From NCBI GenBank assembly GCA_018400335.1, contig JAGYMT010000030.1, positions 1 to 10,721 of the forward strand: a stretch of DNA of 10,721 nucleotides, read 5' to 3'. How positions within the stretch are numbered: position 1 is the stretch's first letter; every line of letters begins with the position of its first letter. The notes below the pieces were generated by a model. The model made no database searches. It was not told the DNA's origin and saw only the letters and a program-made list of their open reading frames with translations. The position numbers and the translations under genes are program-made. The stretch is from Kiritimatiellia bacterium (GTDB lineage: Bacteria; Verrucomicrobiota; Kiritimatiellia; JAAZAB01). Shown in pieces: positions 6,427 to 10,721 of the stretch.

Positions 6427-7410
6427 TTATTCATCTCCTCTTGAGGCTTCGACACTGTACAGCCACTGCTTAAGAACGCCATCGGCGTCCTCACCGCATG
6501 CCAAGGCGTGGAAAGGATCAGCAGGAAGCCCATTGAGCCCATATACTGGCGACATGTCTAGGGGCCCTCTATTTGGACAATGCGGACGGTTGAACAGGCT
6601 CGGGGCGGCAAGTCGCCAATTGATGGCGTCGAGCGAGCAATAATGCTGCCAATGCGTCTGCCCGGGGCCTGGATTGAAATGACGCAGAAACAAATGCCAG
6701 GAATCATTCCATAGGAAAACGCGCGGCATTTCCGATCCTCCGTCCACAACCAGCGCAGGATCCGGACGGACGGCAAAATCCATATCCAACAGGTTCGCAA
6801 CGGCATATCCCGTCTGCACATTCTGGCGAGAAGGAAGCAACGGCGCGGAAAAACCCTTAAAGAAAAGATGCGCGCGCCCGCCGGCCACGATAGCACAGGG
6901 ATCGTCCACCCGCATGTTGCGCCAGTCGGCATCCAGATCAACCAGCAGTCGCTTGTTTGTGAACGGACCGGCCGGGGCGCCGAGGTCGTCGGCCGGCGCT
7001 GAAGCCATCATGATGCGTGAGGACACATAGCCCGGTTCGCCCAGCGATGAGAGCCCTACCCATCGCTCGCCGGGTCGCGGATCGCCGCGTCCGGCATAAA
7101 ACAGGAACACCTGCCTTATTTCAGGGATGCTCAACACGTGAGGGCTTGCCGCTCCAAAGCTGTCGTGGGCGCCGGTCAGCCCTCTGGCGATGGCCGTTCC
7201 CACGAATTTCCACGACTTAAGGTCGCTGCTGCGCAAGTACGATATCTCCGCTTCCCACGAGTGAATGGTGCCAAGTCCGCATGGAATGCGGTCGGTAAAG
7301 AGATGATACGTGCCAGCGCCGTCCCGAAAGCAGGAAACCATCCTGCTATGGTCCGGCGAAAGATCAAGAATCGGCCTCGGCTGTTCCAAGCGGAATTTGA
7401 AATCAAACAT
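6427..7410 (-). CDS. Five-bladed beta-propeller glycosidase-like protein (GH43/GH32/GH117-type)
   Basis: The gene encodes 327 aa with no signal peptide. Repeated blade-like segments end in aromatic/hydrophobic strands: DGAGTYHLFTDR (30-41), LRSSDLKSWKFVG (59-71), DSFGAASPHV (83-92), QVFLFYAGRG (100-109), VDDPCAIVAGGRAHLFFKG (168-186) and EMPRVFLWNDSWHLFLRHF (227-245). This is the pattern of five-bladed propellers of the GH43, GH32, GH117 and GH130 group. Acidic residues placed at blade starts (D83, D169 or D170, E227) are candidate catalytic residues, by inference. The exact family cannot be fixed by eye, so the bond cleaved is unknown. ATG 7410 is preceded at 5 nt by GGGAGG (7416-7421) and overlaps the end of the GH38 gene by 8 nt, a strong sign of translational coupling. 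In-frame codons further upstream lie inside GH38 and encode low-complexity Arg/Ser-rich sequence, so they were rejected as the start. Confidence 0.75.
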   Translation of the reverse strand: MFDFKFRLEQPRPILDLSPDHSRMVSCFRDGAGTYHLFTDRIPCGLGTIHSWEAEISYLRSSDLKSWKFVGTAIARGLTGAHDSFGAASPHVLSIPEIRQVFLFYAGRGDPRPGERWVGLSSLGEPGYVSSRIMMASAPADDLGAPAGPFTNKRLLVDLDADWRNMRVDDPCAIVAGGRAHLFFKGFSAPLLPSRQNVQTGYAVANLLDMDFAVRPDPALVVDGGSEMPRVFLWNDSWHLFLRHFNPGPGQTHWQHYCSLDAINWRLAAPSLFNRPHCPNRGPLDMSPVYGLNGLPADPFHALACGEDADGVLKQWLYSVEASRGDE

Positions 7411-9619
7411 AGTTGCCTCCCGGGAAGACGGCGCTGCCGCCCGGCGTTTTGCGAAGGGACATTCCCTTTGTGGTCTCGACCATCCAGACTGGCTGCCGCT
7501 GCCGCGCGACCTCGCTCTCGACTGCCGCAAACGAGCGTCCGTCGAACGAGACAAGGGCAATCTCGTAGTCGTGAACGCCATGATCCGTCACCGGATAGCA
7601 GTCCTCAGGGGTGACGGAATAAGGAGTGTGATGCGCAAAGAACGGGCTGCGCAGAAGCGTCAGCCCGATGGATCCGTCAGGCGTGACATCAACGCCGAAG
7701 ATGTCGCGGCTCACTACCGCAAGAGCGCGGGTTCCGTCCATCACGGATGTGTAATTGAATAGCGGATACTCCTTTCCGTCGCACGGCCGCTCGACCATGC
7801 CGCCAGGACAGCCATCAAACCTCTTAGTCACCCGAAAAGGTGGCGGGATAATCAACTTCACCGCCTTGGCATGGTCATTCCATGTGATCCGAAGCCGCAA
7901 TCGCAAGATTGTTTCGTCCTTATGGAGCACGACCTGCCACACCATGTCGGATCGGTTAAACCTCAGTTTATTTTTGACGGAAACGCTGAGGGGGCCTTCA
8001 TCATGCACGCGCCATTCATCGATCGCACTGAAGACACCGGCAATTTCATTCCGAAAGGATGCCACCCCATGCCCCCATGTATCCGACGGGTCGTGGAACG
8101 ACACGACCCTAATGCCGCCGTCAGCGACAAGGGAAACATCGTCGCCGAAACGCACGGCTGACAAGCCTTCCGTTCCAGGGGTCGCGACAATTCCGGCGTT
8201 ATTTGAAATCACTCCTTCATGAAAAGACACACCGACACTGACATCATCCTCTCTGTCGAGATAAATCCGCGCAACACGCCAAGCGCGCGCCGGCAACGAT
8301 ATCCGCGCAAGCAACCTCAGCACATGGAATGCCGCCTCGGATTTGATCCTCTGCGCTGGAATGGAAACTCCATTCTCATCGGCCAGGCGCACGACCACTT
8401 TGTCGCCCGGGTTATTCCAGATATATCCAATCCAGGGCTCAATTTCAACATAGCCATCGAAATCCGCCGTTGATGCATTCACGAACAGAAGCTGCTGCTG
8501 TTTACATGGCTTGAGTTGCTGCATTAACTTCCGCGTCACATCAACGATCACCTCCCGGCAGACGGATCGCGCCGCGCCCAGTTCGTCGAAAGCCCAGGCG
8601 TAAGCGGAACGGATCGAGCTGCCGGCGAGAATATCGTGGAATTGATTGAAGAGAATGCGCTTCCAGGCCGCGGCGATCTGATCGGCAATGCGTTTGCCGG
8701 CGGTAACGCTCCGGACATGCGCTGTAGCCACGCACTCAGCCTGCGCGGCCAGCTCCTCGGCCCTGCGCAGCTCGCGCTTGATGGCATGCACAACGGTGTA
8801 GCAACCCGGCGCGTGATGCTGCAGCTCGCCGCGCACCACGGGGAGCTTTACATTCGATTCGCGCACGGCATCGAAGAATGCGTCCGGATGGCTGAACACC
8901 AGCTCCACGTCCGGAGCATAGTCGGCATGGGCGCGAATCCAAGCGATCTCCTCCTGAGCCGGACCGCCGCCGTGGTCGCCCACTCCGACGAAACACATCG
9001 TGTGTCCGACCCGCCGATCCGCTTCTTCAATCGTCTTTTTCATATTTTGCGCGACCCGCTCCAGCGACCCGGTGGTGCAATAAGCTTGACTGATGCGGAA
9101 CGTGATGACCCGAGCGCCTGACGACGCCTCCCATGCGAAGAGATTGGACGGCAACGACATTTCGTGCGATTGCGGGCGCATCATGACGTAATTGGAAATT
9201 CCCGCCGCCGCGTAGAAGTCCGGCAATGTGGCGGCATGTCCGAAACTGTCAACGTTATACCCCGTCAGCGCGGTTCGTCCGAAATGCTGTTGAAAAAAAC
9301 CCTGCCCCGCCTCCCCCTGCCGCAGGAAACCCTCCGCCGACGGAAGATTGCAGTCAGGCTGAATCCACCAGCCCCCGACGATGTGCCATCGTCCGCCGGC
9401 CACGTGGCCGCGCATCCGGGCGAAAAGTCGAGGATCGAGACGCAGAACGGTATCGTAGAACCATGCTTCACCTCGGGTGATATGAATATCGGGATTGCGA
9501 TTCAGAAGATCGCAAGCCGCGCGCGCGGTCGCCAGCGCCTCATCAATCCCCTGCGGCAAAGTCCACAGCCACACTGGATCAAGATGCGAGTTCAAGATCA
9601 CATGTACGGTCAGTTTCAT
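7403..9619 (-). CDS. GH38 alpha-mannosidase
   Basis: The protein of 738 aa belongs to glycoside hydrolase family 38, zinc-dependent retaining alpha-mannosidases that release mannose from glycans. The N-terminal barrel carries NSHLDPVWLW (10-19), giving zinc ligands H12 and D14. The nucleophile motif YNVDSFGHAATLP (121-133) gives D124, and GDHGGGP (214-220) supplies a further zinc-site His, H216. The helical middle region has HHAPGCYTVVHAIKRELRRA (268-287) and FNQFHDILAGSSI (324-336), both family hallmarks, followed by the beta-sandwich C-terminus. All key residues are present. It is somewhat shorter than many GH38 enzymes (often 850-1000 aa), but reads complete. There is no signal peptide, so it is probably cytoplasmic, as in other bacterial GH38 enzymes. 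ATG 9619 has GAGGAA (9625-9630) 5 nt upstream. The stop overlaps the next gene's start, and the gap to the preceding gene is 131 bp. It is the most securely identified enzyme of the window. Confidence 0.95.
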   Translation of the reverse strand: MKLTVHVILNSHLDPVWLWTLPQGIDEALATARAACDLLNRNPDIHITRGEAWFYDTVLRLDPRLFARMRGHVAGGRWHIVGGWWIQPDCNLPSAEGFLRQGEAGQGFFQQHFGRTALTGYNVDSFGHAATLPDFYAAAGISNYVMMRPQSHEMSLPSNLFAWEASSGARVITFRISQAYCTTGSLERVAQNMKKTIEEADRRVGHTMCFVGVGDHGGGPAQEEIAWIRAHADYAPDVELVFSHPDAFFDAVRESNVKLPVVRGELQHHAPGCYTVVHAIKRELRRAEELAAQAECVATAHVRSVTAGKRIADQIAAAWKRILFNQFHDILAGSSIRSAYAWAFDELGAARSVCREVIVDVTRKLMQQLKPCKQQQLLFVNASTADFDGYVEIEPWIGYIWNNPGDKVVVRLADENGVSIPAQRIKSEAAFHVLRLLARISLPARAWRVARIYLDREDDVSVGVSFHEGVISNNAGIVATPGTEGLSAVRFGDDVSLVADGGIRVVSFHDPSDTWGHGVASFRNEIAGVFSAIDEWRVHDEGPLSVSVKNKLRFNRSDMVWQVVLHKDETILRLRLRITWNDHAKAVKLIIPPPFRVTKRFDGCPGGMVERPCDGKEYPLFNYTSVMDGTRALAVVSRDIFGVDVTPDGSIGLTLLRSPFFAHHTPYSVTPEDCYPVTDHGVHDYEIALVSFDGRSFAAVESEVARQRQPVWMVETTKGMSLRKTPGGSAVFPGGNYV

Positions 9620-9750
9620 GACATTTCCTCAATTCGTCACGCGTTATCAACAGAGCCGCTTGCGCGGTTATGTCAATAAACCAGCTCTCCGCACCGACCA
9701 ATCCGGTGAACAGTGACAACTTCGAATAGTGCAACAGCAACCTGCGGAGC
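9620..9750. other. Intergenic spacer between sialidase-like gene and GH38
   Basis: This 131-bp spacer has no clear terminator or consensus promoter. It holds a minus-strand TTGACA (9676-9671) without a well-spaced -10, and a tiny CCGC-GCAA-GCGG hairpin at 9657-9668. The GH38 ribosome site GAGGAA is at 9625-9630. Confidence 0.5.
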
Positions 9751-10721
9751 TCATCGTTCGTCATGTTCTCTGAGATTATTCATGGCGGCCTCATCGATCC
9801 TGAGACGCAACGGTTCGCCTTTATCGCCGCCCCACTTACCAAGCCAGGTGAAGCCGGCGGTTATCCATATCTCGCCAGTGCGCCGTTCAAAGACGTAGGG
9901 ATAGCTGAACTGACCGCCCAACGACTGCCGCGCAATCACCACGGGTTCACTCCAGGTTTGAGCATCGTCTTCGGATACGGCCAACGACAGCTCCCGCCGG
10001 TGGTTTGGGGCTGGAAATTCAGTTTTCTGCTTGTCGTGCACCATCGTTGTCTCGCCGCCGTCAGACGGTTTCAAGCGGTTCCACGCCAGCACCATCCGCC
10101 CGCTGCGCAGTTTCACCAACGCGCCCGGCGCCGAGCTGGCGTCAATAGCCAAAGGCCGGATCGTGCGCCACGTCCGTCCCTGGTCATCGGAGGACGCCTG
10201 CCAGAAGGTCCCCAGAGTGGTTCGGATCAGCATCAGCAGCCGGCCGTCGCGCAGCTCCACCACGGCCGGTTCCATTGCTCCGTCATGATCCCCGTGTCCG
10301 CCCAGATCGATCCAGTTGCTGCGCGCCCAAGTCCGGCCTTCATCGTCGGAATAGACCGAGCAGGAAACCCACCGTCCGGGGTCGGAAACCAGATGCGGAA
10401 CGGAGACAACCAGACGCCCATTCGAGGTCTGGATAAAGCCGAAGAAATTGGCATTGCACCCGCTCAGCAGCAGTCGCGGCGCCGGCCACGTCTTTCCTTC
10501 ATCGCTGCTGCGGACGCAGAACAGCTCCCGGCGGACGCCAGGTTTCGGTTCGCGGGTTGCCGCATCCCACTCCCAACGGGCGGTCGAAAAATCGATATAG
10601 ACGAGTACCACGGCGTTCCGTGCCGTCAGAAGCAAGCGGTGGGCCGCGGGCTCGCCGTCAGGCGCCGGGATTCCTGGACAGACGGGTACCGCATTGGACC
10701 AATGGGCGCCGTCATCATTGC
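9751..10721 (-). CDS. Sialidase-like BNR/Asp-box protein, C-terminal 322 residues (5' end outside window)
   Basis: The open frame enters from the right edge and ends at the stop at 9751. Five Asp-box type repeats are visible in order: NDDGAHWS at the very edge, SSDEGKTW, YSDDEGRTW, SSDDQGRTW and SEDDAQTW. These are the S-x-D-x-G-x-T-W turns of six-bladed sialidase propellers. Between them, MEPAVVELRDGRLLMLIRT and FSYPYVFERRTGEIWIT resemble the strands that carry the arginines and acid residues of sialidase-like active sites. Sequence detail differs clearly from the other two sialidase-like copies, so this is a different subfamily. BNR propellers of this type include exo-sialidases and many enzymes of unproven specificity; calling it a true sialidase is not safe. 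The start, and any signal peptide, lie outside the window. Its stop is 131 bp upstream of the GH38 start, so the two may be co-transcribed. Confidence 0.82.
   Translation of the reverse strand, partial: NDDGAHWSNAVPVCPGIPAPDGEPAAHRLLLTARNAVVLVYIDFSTARWEWDAATREPKPGVRRELFCVRSSDEGKTWPAPRLLLSGCNANFFGFIQTSNGRLVVSVPHLVSDPGRWVSCSVYSDDEGRTWARSNWIDLGGHGDHDGAMEPAVVELRDGRLLMLIRTTLGTFWQASSDDQGRTWRTIRPLAIDASSAPGALVKLRSGRMVLAWNRLKPSDGGETTMVHDKQKTEFPAPNHRRELSLAVSEDDAQTWSEPVVIARQSLGGQFSYPYVFERRTGEIWITAGFTWLGKWGGDKGEPLRLRIDEAAMNNLREHDER

Noticed and set aside
7411..7581. Upstream extension of the propeller gene by 57 codons
   Set aside because: It lies wholly inside GH38, is low-complexity Arg/Ser-rich, and ATG 7410 has a well-placed GGGAGG.
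9579..9764. Minus-strand 61-codon open frame between the sialidase-like gene and GH38
   Set aside because: It overlaps the end of the upstream gene and the first 41 nt of GH38, has no clear ribosome site and no recognisable protein features; most likely chance.
1..10721. CRISPR arrays, tRNA or rRNA genes, insertion sequences
   Set aside because: No regularly spaced short repeats, cloverleaf-like sequence, conserved rRNA stretches or transposase motifs were seen on either strand.

Overview
The window looks like part of a carbohydrate-utilisation cluster from a Gram-negative bacterium with fairly high GC. The best guess is a member of the PVC superphylum (Lentisphaerota, Kiritimatiellota, Planctomycetota or Verrucomicrobiota). 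This rests on gene content: several sialidase-like BNR propellers, an aldolase of the DapA/NanA family, a GH28 protein, a GH38 mannosidase and a large uncharacterised glycosidase-like family. It is an inference from memory of such clusters, not a database result. Every gene lies on the minus strand, so transcription runs from the right edge to the left edge.

First block in transcription order: the 3' part of a sialidase-like BNR gene entering from the right edge (9751-10721), a GH38 alpha-mannosidase (7403-9619), a five-bladed propeller glycosidase overlapping it by 8 nt (6427-7410), and a second sialidase-like gene starting 1 nt after that stop (5146-6425). The last can be followed over its whole length only by switching frame about ten times, so it is a pseudogene or a stretch of poor sequence.

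A 287-bp intergenic region (4859-5145) separates the two blocks. It carries a perfect 14-bp inverted repeat enclosing a second GC-rich hairpin, then a sigma70-like promoter whose -10 and spacer lie inside an 8-5-8 dyad. I read this as the end of one unit and a probably repressor-controlled start of the next.

Second block: a 506-aa uncharacterised TIM-barrel glycosidase-like protein (3338-4858); a 125-aa gene that is an in-frame internal-deletion version of it (2901-3278); a GH28 polygalacturonase-like protein (1466-2860); and a DapA/NanA-family aldolase that continues without a stop into a third sialidase-like domain and off the left edge (1-1462).

No protein whose N-terminus is in the window has an evident signal peptide, so those enzymes probably act in the cytoplasm on imported oligosaccharides. 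No transporter, regulator, tRNA, rRNA, CRISPR array or transposase is visible. A plausible but unproven reading is that the cluster trims a heteroglycan containing mannose, a uronic acid and an acidic (perhaps alpha-keto-acid) sugar, with the aldolase cleaving a released keto acid. The most unusual points are the aldolase-sialidase fusion, the 125-aa internal-deletion paralog, and the structured intergenic element beside the operator-like dyad.
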